Assembly (NCBI GenBank): GCA_030180135.1
Contig: CM058239.1
Coordinates: 47,503,270 to 47,567,269, forward strand
Source of the DNA: Orychophragmus violaceus
Lineage: Eukaryota; Streptophyta; Magnoliopsida; Brassicales; Brassicaceae
Reading direction: 5' to 3'
DNA: 64,000 nucleotides
Shown here: piece after piece, positions 35,045 through 47,240 of the stretch
Position numbering within the stretch: position 1 is the stretch's first letter
Layout of the letters: every line of letters starts with the position of its first letter
Program-made: the position numbers and the translations under genes
The notes under the pieces: generated by a model
Told to the model about the DNA's origin: nothing
Database searches by the model: none
The model's input: only the letters and a program-made list of their open reading frames with translations

Positions 35045-36965
35045 ATGTTTCCCTATCGCCTTCGCCTACATAAAGTAAAGTAGAAATGTGTTTTCTATAT
35101 TGAATAAATGAAGATACAATCACACGAATATATACTGAAGCAATAGTCTGCTCGATGCCTAGATACAAGGGAGTCGGTAGAGATATTCTCCAAGATACTA
35201 GTAACAACCGTATAACAAGATTAGGATAAGATATTACTCCTATATGCCCCCTCAAGATGAGCCACTTCTCAAGAGGCCAATCTTGGTGTTAAGCAATTGC
35301 AGCCGTTGTCTTGGTAGAGGCTTTGTGAGGGCATCGGCCAGTTGATCATGTGTTGAGACATGTGTGACACGAAGAGTGTCCGATTGAACCAGTTATCTTA
35401 TAAAATGATAGTTCAAAGCCACATGTTTCATACTCGAGTGAAAGACGTGGTTAGCACTGAGATATGTAGCTCCGACGTTATCGCAGTAGATAACCGGTTG
35501 AGAGGATGAGGAAATGCCAAGCTCAGACATTAGGTTCCGGACCCAGAGAAGTTCAGATGCTGCATCAGCAATGGCTTTGTACTCAGCTTCCGTGGATGAA
35601 CGAGCTACTGTCTTTTGCTTGCGTGAGGACCAGACAATCGGATGAGACCCGACATAGACAATGTAGGCTCCAGTGGAGATGTAATCGTCCTTATCACCTG
35701 ACCAGTCGGCATCTGAGTAGGCATGGAGTGTCCGTGGATTGTTGCTCCTCAGGAAGATTCCAAGGCCACGAGTGCCAGACAAATAGCGAAGTATACGCTT
35801 AGCAGCCTGCCAATGAATATCCGTCGGCTTGTGCATAAATTGGGAAAGCTTGTTTACTGAAAATGCCACATCCAGTCGCGTCAGCTGAAGATATTGCAAA
35901 CTGCCTACTAGCATTCGATATTCAGTACCATCTAGAAGAGCAGTGCCGGAGTCTAGCCGTAGTTCAGTCGTGGTAGCCATCGGAGTTGCAACCGGATTAG
36001 CTGCATACATATTAACCTTAGCTAAGAGATCTGATATGTATTTGCGCTGAGTAAGGAGAATGCCGGCTGGTGTTCTTTGTACTTATACACCAAGAAAGTA
36101 GGTGAGAGATTCCAAATCCTTCAGGGAAAACCGCTTACTTAGCAAGGCAATGAACTGTTCGACTCGTTTAGTATCATTACCCGTGATCACTAAGTCATCT
36201 ACGTAGATGAGAATGTAGATGGTGAGAGATCCAACTGTGCAAATGAACAGAGAGGCGTCTGACTGAGAATTTACAAACCCAGATTCAAGAAGAAAGGAGC
36301 TGAGTTCCTTATACCAAGCTCGTGGCGCTTGTTTCACACCATAAATTGCTTTATGACTTTTGCAAATATGGTCTGGACGATCTCTGTAAATGAAACCAGT
36401 AGGTTGAGACATGTAAACATCCTCCTCGAGATGATCCTGAAGAAACGCATGATTGAAATCCAGCTGTCGGAGAACCCAGCCACACGATACTTCAATACCC
36501 AAAACCAACCTGATCGTCGCTGATTTTATTACCGGACTGAAAGTGTCCTGATAATCAACACCCTCTCGCTGATGAAAGCCTTTGGCAACCAGTCGAGCTT
36601 TGAAACGATCAATCTCTCCATTTGCTTTCCGTTTGATTCGAAAAACCCATTTGGAGCCAACCAAGTTGTATTTCGGATTTGCAGGAATGAGAGACCATGT
36701 GCGATTGCGAAGTTGGGCATTGAATTCCTCTTCAGCTGCAGCTCGCCAACGAGAGTCTTTCAAGGCCTGAACAATCGTATGTGGTTCTGTGTCAACCTGT
36801 GAAACAGAAACAATCAAGGCATATTTCTTGTTAGGCTTAACAATGTTATTCTTTAACCGAGTCATCATGGAGTGGGCATTGTCATGCTGTTGATGAAACA
36901 ATGACAATGTCTCCAAGGAGTCGGTCGTTGGCACATCACTGGTTGTGATGTCAGGCGGGACAGGC
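35045..36965 (-). pseudogene. Ty1/Copia retrotransposon fragment (RT, RNase H, partial LTR)
   Basis: Minus-strand reverse transcriptase at 36934-36083 (WVFRIKRKANGEIDRFKARL, GVDYQDTFSPVIK, ILIYVDDLVITGND), then, after a stop and frame break, RNase H at 36010-35393 (RYLSGTRGLGIFL, AYSDADWSGDKDDY, ARSSTEAEYKAIADA, VIYCDNVGA). The polypurine tract (plus-strand GCCCCCTCAAGATG near 35247) and part of the 3' LTR follow down to about 35060. gag, protease, integrase and the 5' LTR are missing. The YVDD catalytic box is intact. The fragment interrupts a Mutator-type leader-like sequence. Confidence 0.9.
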
Positions 36966-37280
36966 GGGCCTGAATCATCGCCCTTTACACCGTCACACTA
37001 TCTCTCGCCCTTGACCTCTTGCCATCAAACTATCTCGCTGTTGCCCTCACTCTCGCTTCGTTGTCGGTGACCTCTGTTGCTTCCTCTATTTCTTTTTCTT
37101 CGTTATATTCAAATATTTTTTGACGATTGCTTACTCTGCATTTTTTTTTCTCCATGTCTCTCTACCACACTGTATTTCCGTCTCTTTTGACCTCAGCATA
37201 TCGCTCACGCTTGTGCCTTCTTCAACATCAGATTTTCAAAGGAATGTGTTCTCGTCTGCATCTGACATATCAGAGAATAT
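36966..37280 (+). other. Leader-like sequence of a transposon-derived gene
   Basis: Continues the CTCTCGC/ATCGCCCTT-rich sequence seen left of the Copia fragment and leads into the DUF1985-like relic. No gene of its own. Confidence 0.35.
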
Positions 37281-37790
37281 GCCGCCATATTGGGTAAAAC
37301 CCTCGCTTATTCACCTTATTTCACATTTTTTTTCCCTTCCTGAGTAGACTTATAAGATAAAACTATCGGATATACTTATGGAGTACACTTAAGAGTAGAA
37401 TTATAGAGTAGACTTATAGTGTAGACTTATAGACTAGACTTCTAGCGTAGACTTGTTGTGTAGACTTATCATGTATGTGTTGACTTCTTATATGTGTATT
37501 TTCCATGTTGTAGGAAGATAATCCAGTATTTCCAAGGAGACTTTTCAAAAAAGGACGGAAAAGAGAATCTATTACTACAAAACAATACGAAGCTGTTTAT
37601 TGCTTTGTTCGAAGTACTTCTAAGGATGAATGGGAAGAGATTTTTGGCTCGCACTTAGGTGTGTTTCTGAATTCCCATAAGATCAATTTTGGTTGGACGG
37701 TTTTGGTGCATCATATCCTCGATTTTGGATTAATATGTAAGAAGAAGTATGAGATTTTGACCATGGTTTATAGAAGACTTCGAGGATAAG
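37281..37790 (+). pseudogene. DUF1985-type gene fragment
   Basis: After a short exon (MPPYW) and a motif-rich intron-like stretch, 37512-37760 reads DNPVFPRRLFKKGRKRESIT, SHLGVFLNSHKINFGWTVLV, HHILDFGLICKKKYE. The pattern HLGVF...FGWT...LVHH...KKKYE matches the start of DUF1985. It breaks off at about 37790 into unrelated sequence. It has the same family type as the relic at 3206-5363. Confidence 0.6.
37334..37475 (+). repeat. Tandem GTAGACTTATA-type repeats
   Basis: About nine degenerate copies of a 13-16-bp unit around GTAGACTTAT(A/G)G, just upstream of the DUF1985 exon. Confidence 0.75.
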
Positions 37791-37957
37791 TCTACTGCGA
37801 TTTTTTGTTTGTTGTCAAAGAGATGTCGCAGGATTCCTGAGAAGTTTACTAAAGAAACCCGACAAAACTCATTGCAAAACCAACCAAAAGGTTGAACTGT
37901 AGACTTTCAGAGATGTCTACTATATGGTAAATTTAAAAAACGAAGTCTCTTATTGTG

Positions 37958-40924
37958 ATAACCCGTCTCGACATCAATATAGACAGGAAGTCACTTGATT
38001 GTAGGAATCGACGGAAAATGGTATTTTCATAAGTTTGGAGAAATAAGGGAGGCGGAAAGCAAACGGAGGGCAAATAAATTTTGAGAATTATTTAGAAGAC
38101 AAACAACATTAAAGACGTATTTTTAAAAGGATATTTGAGTTTATCGGGAAAGATTACCGACAAACCGTCTATAATGAGTGTATTTTGCTGATTTTGAGAC
38201 TATGGAAGGTCAAGAGGGAGCTAATAAATTATGGATAATTATTTACGGAAGTTTCGGAAGTGCACTTTGTATCATGTAAATTTACACTTGGAAGTGCATG
38301 CAAGGAAGACCTCTTGCTATAATGGAGGCCTTTGGTCTCTTCCGAAATCCTCACCAATCCAAGATATCTTCTCCTCCTACTCCTCCTTCCACTCCGGCGA
38401 CCACCACCTCCTCCTCTCCCTAAGCTTTCTTTCTTAGCAAGTAACCCTTAAATAATCCCTAATTACCCACCAAATATCCCTAAAATCCCTAAGCACTTCC
38501 TAAATACCCCTAAACACTAAATTAGACTTAGCCTAATCCATTGTCGTACCGCCACCACATCCTCTGATTCTCTCTGTAACTCTCGCCGGAGAGTCACCGA
38601 AGCCATCAACCCTCACCGGTCAAATCCATTCCTCGCCAGATTACCACTGAATACACTGACCGAAGAAACCGCTAGAGTCAACACGGTTAACGTTGGTCAA
38701 CGTACAGGTCAACGCCGGTAAACGGCCATGTCATCATCAGATCAACTCTTTGGGTCAACGCATGTTAACTCTCCGGGTTAACACATGTCAACTCTTTGGG
38801 TCAAATGTGCATCAACGTGGTCAACATTTCAGGTTTTTTGGTGTACGAGTTTGCGGGTCTTGGTGTTCCGTTCATCCGTCTCCGAGGCACATCTATCCAT
38901 CTAAGTAGTATGAGTTGGTTATGTGTGATCCTTGTGCATTAGGGTAGATTGAGTCTGCATATAGATTTTGAAACGTATAACCATAGAGTCTTAAGAAATT
39001 GATACCTGAAGTAGAATTTGGAATTAGAGCGGTTTAGGTTGATTATATTCTGAAAATGACGTATTGATTGCGTAGATATAATTGATTGATTGTGTAGCTA
39101 GAATAATTGAATGATCGTTTATTGGCTAGTATAGTATCTTCATAGATCATTTAGAACTGCCTGAATTTAGGGAATATATACACAAATAAACTAAAATATA
39201 TAAGAAATGTTAAAATAATCCATTAGACAAGCCTTTATATAAATGAATATAGGTAAATGATAATTATTAGTTAAAATATAAATAAAATAAATAATTGGAC
39301 TATGGTTAAATAGAAATGACATGATAAATCAGACTAGGAATTAATAGACTTAAACTGAATTATAAGATAAATAATTTAAATTAAAATTATAATTAAATAG
39401 GCTAGGAAGTTAGTAAGTTTACTAACTTCAAACTAGCCACTAATTGGAATCAAATATATAATCATGATTAGATAATTAAATGGATTTAAATTAAAACTAA
39501 AATGTTAAGAACTATTTAAAGTAATTGAATTTTAGTAATTGGTTGAGTTATTGATTGTTATTGTTACCTATTTTGGTGTTAGGTCGATTAAGTTGGTTGA
39601 GTTATGGGCGTGGATATTGAGTTTAGTGGTGATGTGGTTAGGATTAGTGGGATAGTTTCAGATATTTTGTTTGGGTTATTATTGTATTGGTGAACCTTAT
39701 CGATCTTGTGTTGATTCAAAGAGTTTCAGTGAGTCTAATTGAGTGTCGTAATCGCTTTATGAATCTATGTAGGGTTCATAAAAGTCATATGATTTTATGT
39801 CATTAGGATTGTTTAGGATGCGTTAGTTCTGGAGAGTTGTGTAAGGTGTTCCAATACTTCCATCCCGATTGGATCCTAAGGAGATTAAGTCAGTTCACGT
39901 GCCCTTGTGATCAGGTCCCGGTGGGAGCCCCGTCAGTTCATATACCCTCGTGGTCAGGTCCTGGCGAGAAAATCCTACTGGGTGACGCCGATAAGTGTGG
40001 GAGATTGGAGTATAATGGTCATGTCCTAGGTCCGAGCCTCATGGAAGCTCGAGCTATCATCAAAAAAGGGTAGCCGGAGTCACCGTGTATCGAATGAAAA
40101 AGAACAACTCCTATTCATAGTACTTTGTGTTTATTTTTAGGAATCTTGGATATTCTAGTTTTAGGCAGCTAGGTGTTCCTGGGAAAGTTTACGAGTTCGC
40201 GATAGGGGCATATGGTGTTTAAATCGTTAGATTCGTTTAGTTCTTAGATCGAGTCTAATTGAGGGCATGTCTCGTAGTGTTCTCGATTTCCATATTTGTG
40301 TTTTGTGTTTTGTTTAGACATTACGTGTTACCACCACAGGAAGGTAGCATGTAATCGGTTTGTATTTTTTATGTTATTGTTTGTTATTGCTTACTTTTTG
40401 GGTTTGTCGGGTGAGTCTTAGCCTTTGTACTTGGGAGCCAGCTCACTGGGTGATCTTAAATTGTTTATATAACTCTTTTCCTCTTTTCAGATTTTGGTAT
40501 CTCAACGGACGCGTAGACCCCTTTGAGTATATTCAGGTTGCCATTTGCTACGATTTGTTTTCAAAAAATAATTTTTGGTTTATTTCGGGTTTGGATTTGA
40601 GGAGCTTTGAAAACTGTTTTGAAAAATCCCTAAAAACTAGATTAAAAGATTTAAAAGACTAAAAACAGGATTGTTCTCTAATATACAGTTTAGTCTGAAC
40701 CGAACAAAACTTGTGGAAGCGATACATATTGAAAAACCTTGTATCGTGGAAGCGAGGTAAAATGAGTTGAGGATGGATTGGTCCGAGCCTATTGTCTCAA
40801 ACCAGATTGTCTCCAGCTTTCGTACATAGCAAACCCTTTTCGTTTGACTGCACAAGTTTAATCAGTCATGTTCTTGTCTGATTGTCTGGTCAGCTCATTG
40901 GTTAGTGGAGAAACGGGAAGGAGA
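37958..40924 (+). mobile_element. Possible LTR-retrotransposon remnant (LARD-like)
   Basis: Starts with TGATAACCCGTC and ends at a purine tract (GGGAAGGAGA, 40914-40923) followed by TGTTACACCCATCGTGGCAC, so both borders look like degenerate starts of related LTRs. Between them lie about 3 kb with no gag or pol; 39850-40080 is GC-richer with a repeated GTCAGGTCC(T/C)GG phrase. No clear primer-binding site found. Could equally be unrelated spacer. Confidence 0.35.
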
Positions 40925-41173
40925 TGTTACACCCATCGTGGCACATATATGAAAATAAAAATAAAAACAAATAGATGATATTTACTTTCTTCAATCGCCT
41001 AGAACTTTAAGTTGGACCAATAACAAAGAAACACTGTCGTTACGAATGCAAGAAACGCCGAAAAGGTCTGAATCCAAGAGATTGAAACATTTAAAAGAAT
41101 ATGAGAGTTTTTGGATGAAAATAAGATGATGGAGATAAATATAAAGTTTGTAAAACAAATAATGAGTTTTTAA

Positions 41174-41837
41174 GGGCAACTCCATCCCAAACACCAAATT
41201 TGATGTACACCAAAACACTAAATTTAGTGTTTTAGTGTTCCATTTTTTTTTTCATCTCCAACCACAACATCAAATTTTACACTAAAAATATTCTCTAATA
41301 TTATATTATTAAAATTTAGATTCTGTTTATTTTTAATAATTTTAATAAATACTAATTATTCTTATAACTGATTAATTACAAACAAAATTTAAGATTACAA
41401 TCGGTTAAAACAAAAAAAATTAATGCATAAAATTTAAATAACAGAAATACTAATTATTAAGTGGTAAATTATATAATTTTATGTGTATTTGGTTTTAATT
41501 ATGTAATTTTATGGGTGTTTTATAATTTTATGTTTTAAGTATTTTAATTTATCTTTAATATATTATTATTTTAATAATTAATTGCTTATTATTTTTGCAA
41601 ATTAATACTTTATTAATTATAATTAAAATTTTATATGATTACTATTAATTACTTGAACAACTACATTTTAATCATACACTAAAGTATAATCAACTTAATA
41701 TTGTATTTTTAAATGAAAAACAAGAATAAAATATTTTTTTTTTTTAGTATTTTATAAACACTGTCGTTTGGGATGCAATTTCATTGGACCTTGGTGTGCA
41801 ACAAATTTGCTGATTTGCAGTTTCATTGGAGTTGGCC
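41174..41837. mobile_element. PIF/Harbinger-like MITE (664 bp)
   Basis: Inverted ends GGGCAACTCCA (left) and TGGAGTTGGCC (right), with TAA on both sides (41171-41173 and 41838-41840), the 3-bp duplication of PIF/Harbinger elements. The interior is extremely AT-rich, with ACACTAAATTTAGTGT palindromes near the left end. No transposase. Confidence 0.8.
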
Positions 41838-42052
41838 TAAAAAGTTAATTTTTGTTAGTTAGAGCTTTTATAACTTCAAACTTGGTTGTTCATGGTGGTT
41901 AGAAGAATTGATGATGATGGTATTGAGTAACGATCTTTTAAATATCACTTTTGTATTTGATTTGAAATTGTGGATCATTTTGAATTCAATAATGTTTAAA
42001 TAATCTAAGCTTGACACGTGGTAGTAGTATAATTTCGCATTGAACATATGTT

Positions 42053-43013
42053 TTTTTTGTCAACGAAATTGTATTCATGGGCCGCGGTAATTACAAGTGG
42101 GCCTAAGCCTGAAAGCAGTAAACATATCCGAAACAAAACGGGTGTTAAGCACTGCCACCTCATGCCATGCGTCGATACGAATGGAGAGATAGCATGCACC
42201 ACGTGTTGTCCATCTGACGCACCGTCGGGAGCAACCAGGCGAACGCGGAGGATGACGTCGCCAGAGCTCGCCGGACCGATTTACTGCCACAACCGAAGAC
42301 CACCTGTTGATCGAAGCTTCCCAAAGAAACCACCTTGACGCTCCTGCATGCAAAGAAACATCAGCTACTGTAAACCTCGCCGGAAACAACCGAGACCGTG
42401 GAGACGCCAACGCCGTAGGTTTAGAAAACCTAACAGATTCCACCTGAAGCACTTCCTCAAACGCGGTGGCGCGTAAGCGATATTAATCCAAGCTAATCGG
42501 AGGAGCCGGAAAAGAGCAAGGAAAACCAGAGAGAAGATGGGGAAGAAGACATGAGAAGCGCGATCCAGAACAAGAACCGGAAAATCCGGCTGAATCCGAG
42601 AAATCGGAAGAGACAACAGCCATAGAAAGTCAATCTCGCGACGATTAAAAACAAAACGTCTGATGAAAATCGGAAAAGCTCAGATGGGAGCTAAGCCCGA
42701 AAGGCTAAAACCTTATTAAAATGAAATGGATCTCAATCGAAGGAGAGAATCCGATCGAAAACCAGACAACAAACAAACAAGTCCGATCCGAGAGATATGA
42801 ACATGCGAAACAGGATCGGGATCAAAAAGCTGGGGAAAAAGATCGCTCAATCTGAAAGATGAGAGTGAGTGAAGATTGAGAAATCAGAAAAACCCCATAC
42901 CCGAAAGCAATCCACCGTCAACAGATCAAGAGTGACAACGACGATGAGCTTCGGGAGAGGTTTTCATCTCTTTAAAACAAAGAGAGAGAAACCTTAGACA
43001 CATAATGTTATTA
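42053..43013 (-). mobile_element. Non-coding poly(A) retroposon (961 bp)
   Basis: Perfect 18-bp duplication TCGCATTGAACATATGTT at 42035-42052 and 43014-43031. On the minus strand the element starts TAACATTATGTG and ends CGTTGACAAAAAAAA. It is GC-rich with no long conserved reading frame. The 3' end (GGCCCATGAATACAATTTCG) resembles that of the next element, so both belong to one family, perhaps Sadhu-like. Confidence 0.88.
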
Positions 43014-43102
43014 TCGCATTGAACATATGTTAAAATATAGAGAGTAGAGAAACTATAAAAATATGTATTAACAAAAAATAGGTGACTAAATCAACTATAG
43101 TA

Positions 43103-43858
43103 AAATATATCACTCTTATCTTTTTTCGATTTGCCCTGGTTCTGTAAATATTGCTTGGGCTTTTTTCTGATTTGTTCTCTATTCGTATCTTCATCTTCTG
43201 AGAACAACATCTTTTTTTTCCCAATCATTTTGTGTCTTTCGCCGATCACTTTTTGTCTATCTCGTTCAATCTTGATCGAATCTTGTTTTGCTCTGAATAA
43301 TTTGGATTCTCTCCGATTACGGTCCGGTTTTGTGCCGGCGTTTTACGGTCTCTCATCCCAGCGTTTCCTCTCCCATGGCGAGTCCGGTTTTCTTCTTTCT
43401 CTTTGCAGGTTTCCTCCGATTCTAAGAGTAATATCGTTGTTGCTTCTCCACCTGGTTTGGAATCAATAGAACTGACCCTTTTTGTGGCTGTCCGGCGCAA
43501 CGCTTCCTGGGTTTGAGGTGATCGGCGCAGGGTTGGTAGCTGCTTTTCATCTTCATCCGTCTTCTCTTCCATGGCTCTGTTGGTGGTTTGAGAGCTCGGC
43601 AGATAGGGATATTTTGATGGCAGAGACGCCTCGCCGTGGTGCTTCTGGCACGTTCTCCGGTGTTCTGTCACCGTATGCTTTCATGCCGGTGTGGCTAATC
43701 GTTGGACACATGGTTTCCCAGAAATTCGTGCTTATCCATACATTTTGTTCGTTCGGTTGGGTCTCGGCCCATTTTGTATAATTCTCTGTATTGACTGCTT
43801 GTAATCTTACATGTTGGCCCTTTGGGCCTTAGCCAATGCATCGTTGACAAATAAAATC
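43103..43858 (+). mobile_element. Non-coding poly(A) retroposon (756 bp)
   Basis: Flanked by a 12-bp duplication TCAACTATAGTA at 43091-43102 and 43859-43870. The 3' end reads CTTGTAATCTTACATGTTGG, later CATCGTTGACAAATAAAATC, close to that of the neighbour at 42053. Pyrimidine-rich 5' part; no transposition protein. Confidence 0.82.
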
Positions 43859-43896
43859 TCAACTATAGTACATATTAGAATATTAAATTTGGATAA

Positions 43897-44732
43897 GGAA
43901 AACTTTCTCTTTTTTAATATCTTCGTCTTCTCTCTAAAGTGCAACCATAAAAAGTTAAGGTTCTTCTCCGACCACCGACTTGGCTCGACTGTTTATATAT
44001 TTTTTTGTTTTTTGGTTTAATCTCCCACGATATGCCGGCCTTTTGTTTCCAATTTTATGTCAGACTTTCTCTTTGCCTTGTTTGCAACTTCGGCTTGCAG
44101 TCTATGGTGCCGCACAATAAATCGGTGAAAAACTTAGATCCGCATGTATATATTTCTTTTTGATATGTTTTCTTCCCTTTCCTCGTTTCAGCGAGTTTGT
44201 TTTGATCTCTTTCCCACCGTTAGTCAATGGAAAACTCGGCTTTCTTCTCTTTAGCTTCGTTGGTGAGGGTTGTCTCGGCGAGTGGTAATGCTCCGTGCCT
44301 TCCACTGCTCACGGCGGAGGAGAAAATAGTGGGCAAAATCTTCAGTCAGTATATTGAGTTGAGATAGCGACAGAAGCGCTCGGAAGCGACATCTTCTGGC
44401 GGTAGATTCAAAGAGATCAATTTTAGATTTCTTCTCCGATCCTTTTTCAATGACTATGTAGAATGAAGATCAACAAATGAGATTTATCAGCTGACGTAGC
44501 TTTGGACATGGTCGTCCTGGCGGTGGATCTCCCCGACAGTTACCAACGATTTTGCATGTCGGAGACATCTTTAGGGTGACACATGAAACCTTGAGAGTGA
44601 GATTCATGGCTAGCATCCTTATCCACATATCCGACTCATTGTATAAAGTCTATAATCTTTGTAACTGTTAAACTCCTATCTGTAGATTGGCGTATTTGGC
44701 CTATATCAATGAAAATGCTAGACGGCAAAAAA
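43897..44732 (+). mobile_element. Non-coding poly(A) retroposon (836 bp)
   Basis: Flanked by AAATTTGGATAA at 43885-43896 and 44733-44744. The 3' end is CAATGAAAATGCTAGACGGC plus an A-run. It starts 26 bp beyond the duplication of the previous element. No long open frame. Confidence 0.82.
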
Positions 44733-44837
44733 AAATTTGGATAAAAATCATTAGATTCTTCTAATAACAGTGTTGTCGTCGACCAATTGTAGATGGCACG
44801 AACATTTTTTTCACTTGTATTGTTAACAATATAAAAA

Positions 44838-45654
44838 CTAGATTTAGACCCGCGCTTAAAAAGCGCGGATTTACTTTTCTTTACAAATTCAAATTATATT
44901 TATTTAATCATTAGTAATTAATTTTTTTAATTATGCAATCTAATTTTGTTTATAATTATTTAATCCACATTATAAAAATAAATTAATAATTTAGGTTTAA
45001 AAAAAGAATTGTATGTTCTTTGAGAAAAGGTATATCGTAAAGATAAAGAGATTGAAATAGCGATTTTGCATTGCAAGTTTTTATTTTGTTTTAAACTCGT
45101 GCAAAGTTCATTTTTAGAATTCGAAATTGGCTAATTTATTTTTCAACCCGCTTTTATAATATAATTTAATATTTTGCAATATGATGTAACAACCCGCTAA
45201 AAATGCAATCGTAAAAACAAATTCTTACGAAATAAATTAATTTAATATAATTTAACATTTTTATTATAATATAAACATAAATATTTATATTTGAAATAAA
45301 AAAATAAAGAAGATATTAAAATATATTATATTTGAATTTTGAATATAATCATAATTAAAAAATATTATCTTATATATACAAAATAGTTGAATTTTAAATT
45401 ATTTAGTCATATTTATCAAGTGATCTAATTGATTTAATTAATTAGAAAAGTGAAACCCATTATATTTAGCTTGTTTGGATACATGTTTAGTAATTGTATT
45501 GTTTGGAAACATGGATAGTAGAAAAATTGTTATATTCCTTAATTACCCTTAATGAATATTAAAAACACTCTTAAATCTCTAATGACACAAATTGTAAATA
45601 ACACATGCCCCAAAAGTTAGTTTTCTAATTACTCTAATTTTTTAATAGTATTGA
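44838..45654 (-). mobile_element. Non-autonomous Helitron, minus strand
   Basis: Minus-strand start TCAATACTATTAAAAAATTAG at 45654; 3' hairpin with arms CCGCGCTT/AAGCGCGG at about 44850-44868; CTAG at 44841-44838. AT-rich with no coding sequence. Same terminal type as the Helitrons at 1454 and 31598. Confidence 0.85.
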
Positions 45655-45732
45655 TAAAGTAATTTCAAACCTTCTTTTTAACTTAGCCTAAATTAATGTA
45701 AAAAAAAAACTTAGCCTAAATTAACATTTGGT

Positions 45733-45972
45733 TGTGAAGCAACCGTGGTCATTGGTCAACTGGTTAAAGCTTTACACTGGTAAGTACTGGGTTCGAATCC
45801 CCAAAGACGCAGTTTTACAAGATTAATGGAAGTAAACTTATAAGGAAGTTTTCAAGAGCAGGTAGAGCCGTTGATCGTCACCGTTGATGGATTCTCGTAA
45901 AACGGAGGTAGTATTATCTGTAAAATTGTCCTTGTAATAGTTCTCATAATCTATATAGCGTTAAAAAAAAAA
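45733..45972 (+). mobile_element. tRNA-derived SINE, full length
   Basis: The head has an A box (GGTCAACTGGTTAAAG) and B box (GGGTTCGAATCCCC). The 240-bp body ends in TTGTAATAGTTCTCATAATC, a short linker, GCGTT and poly(A). It is flanked by a 13-bp duplication with one mismatch (ATTAACATTTGGT at 45720-45732; ATTAACGTTTGGT at 45973-45985). The 3' end matches the fragment at 13755. Probably an AtSN/RathE-type family (from memory). Confidence 0.87.
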
Positions 45973-45985
45973 ATTAACGTTTGGT

Positions 45986-46391
45986 CAACGTTAACAAAGT
46001 CAGACTTTGGTTTAGTATGTATGTATCATTTGTTTGGATTATACGACCCAGAAACGTCAGTATTTGTGTTCAGTGTTCCATTTATACAAAGCTTATTGGG
46101 TCAAGGTTAACACTTTACAGAAACAATATTGGTTTGTCCGTTCATCGACGATAAAAGCCCAATAAAGGCTCATATTAAAACTCCCATCAATAATTCAAAT
46201 GCAGCAAAACCTTCATTAAAATCCCTTTAATTCAACCACAGAGCAGACACTAATAAAAAAAAAGAATAACAAATTACTTTTCATGAGGAGGTTTTACACA
46301 AGACAATTGAACAAATAAAGCTATTATTCACTGTCTTCTTAATCAAATCCTCTAATACAAATTAATCAAATCAACTAATTTCAACCAAAAA
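45986..46391 (-). other. 3' flank of the HAD phosphatase gene
   Basis: Probable 3' untranslated region (minus strand) and AT-rich spacer; no gene seen. Confidence 0.5.
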
Positions 46392-47240
46392 TCATTCATC
46401 TCTTCCGACAAACTCCTTCAAAGCAACTCTCATGTCTTCACATTTCTCACAATCACCATAAAAAAACTCACCGAGCTTCTGCAACTCGATATCGTTCAAA
46501 TCATCGGTGAACGGTTTGATCGGGAACGCATTCTCCGGTTGAAGCGCGTAAGCGTTTGGATTATCATCAACTATCACCACACGCCTCAAATCTCTCATCA
46601 CAAACCCTAAATCCTTTACGAGCCTCCCGTCGATCTCACTACAAGCGTCTCTATAAAAGCTGCGTGAGATCACACGCCGCTCTGGATCCAATTTATCGAG
46701 CACCAAAGAAGCGTATTCTCTTATCCCCGCCGTGAAAACAACGATCTGATACTTCTCTCCTATCTTCTTCAAAAAATCGTCGACTCCTGGCCGTTTGATC
46801 ACGAAAAAGGTTAAGATCTGACCGTCGATTTTGGGCTTCACTACGAAATCGTACGGAACTTGGGGTTTCTCCATTGACGAGTGAACGAGAGTTTCGTCTA
46901 GATCCAACACGATCGTCTTCTTCGTCTCGTCGAACGATTTACCAGATCTATCATGAATCAACGAGTACGGGTTTTGGAGATTGTTCTTCGCGGATTCGGA
47001 ATCATCGCGAGATTTGAGGATTTTGAATCCTTTGGTTCCTGGACGACCGTCTTGACGGGAGAATAGGCAGAGAATGCTTCGTTGACATCTGTAAATCGAT
47101 TTGTTGATGGAGGCGATGACGGTGGTCGCCGCTGGTGATGGTGTGCATCCGATATGAGTTTTCCGATGACGACGGAGGTAGTTTCGTTGGTGTCGGTTGA
47201 TTGATTTTGCTGATTTCTTTATTATGAGTTTCATCGCCAT
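46392..47240 (-). CDS. FCP1/SCP-type HAD protein phosphatase
   Basis: Intronless, 282 residues from ATG 47238-47240 (MAMKLIIKKSAKS). The in-frame upstream ATG at 47408 would add a leader-like, poorly conserved segment, so the internal start is preferred. After a basic N-terminus and an SQ/DG-rich linker comes the catalytic motif VLDLDETLVHS (Asp113 nucleophile, Asp115), then IVVFTAGIREYASLVLDKLD, FYRDACSEIDGRLVKDLGFV and VVIVDDNPNAYALQPENAFP, the full order of the NIF/FCP1 homology domain. Related small CTD phosphatases dephosphorylate RNA polymerase II or other Ser/Thr sites; the plant substrate is unknown. Corresponds to AT5G45700 (from memory). A GAGA-rich leader (47250-47300) precedes it. 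Confidence 0.92.
   Translation of the reverse strand: MAMKLIIKKSAKSINRHQRNYLRRHRKTHIGCTPSPAATTVIASINKSIYRCQRSILCLFSRQDGRPGTKGFKILKSRDDSESAKNNLQNPYSLIHDRSGKSFDETKKTIVLDLDETLVHSSMEKPQVPYDFVVKPKIDGQILTFFVIKRPGVDDFLKKIGEKYQIVVFTAGIREYASLVLDKLDPERRVISRSFYRDACSEIDGRLVKDLGFVMRDLRRVVIVDDNPNAYALQPENAFPIKPFTDDLNDIELQKLGEFFYGDCEKCEDMRVALKEFVGRDE

Noticed and set aside
45741..45812. tRNA gene with A and B boxes
   Set aside because: The acceptor arms do not pair; it is the head of a SINE with a poly(A) tail and flanking duplication.
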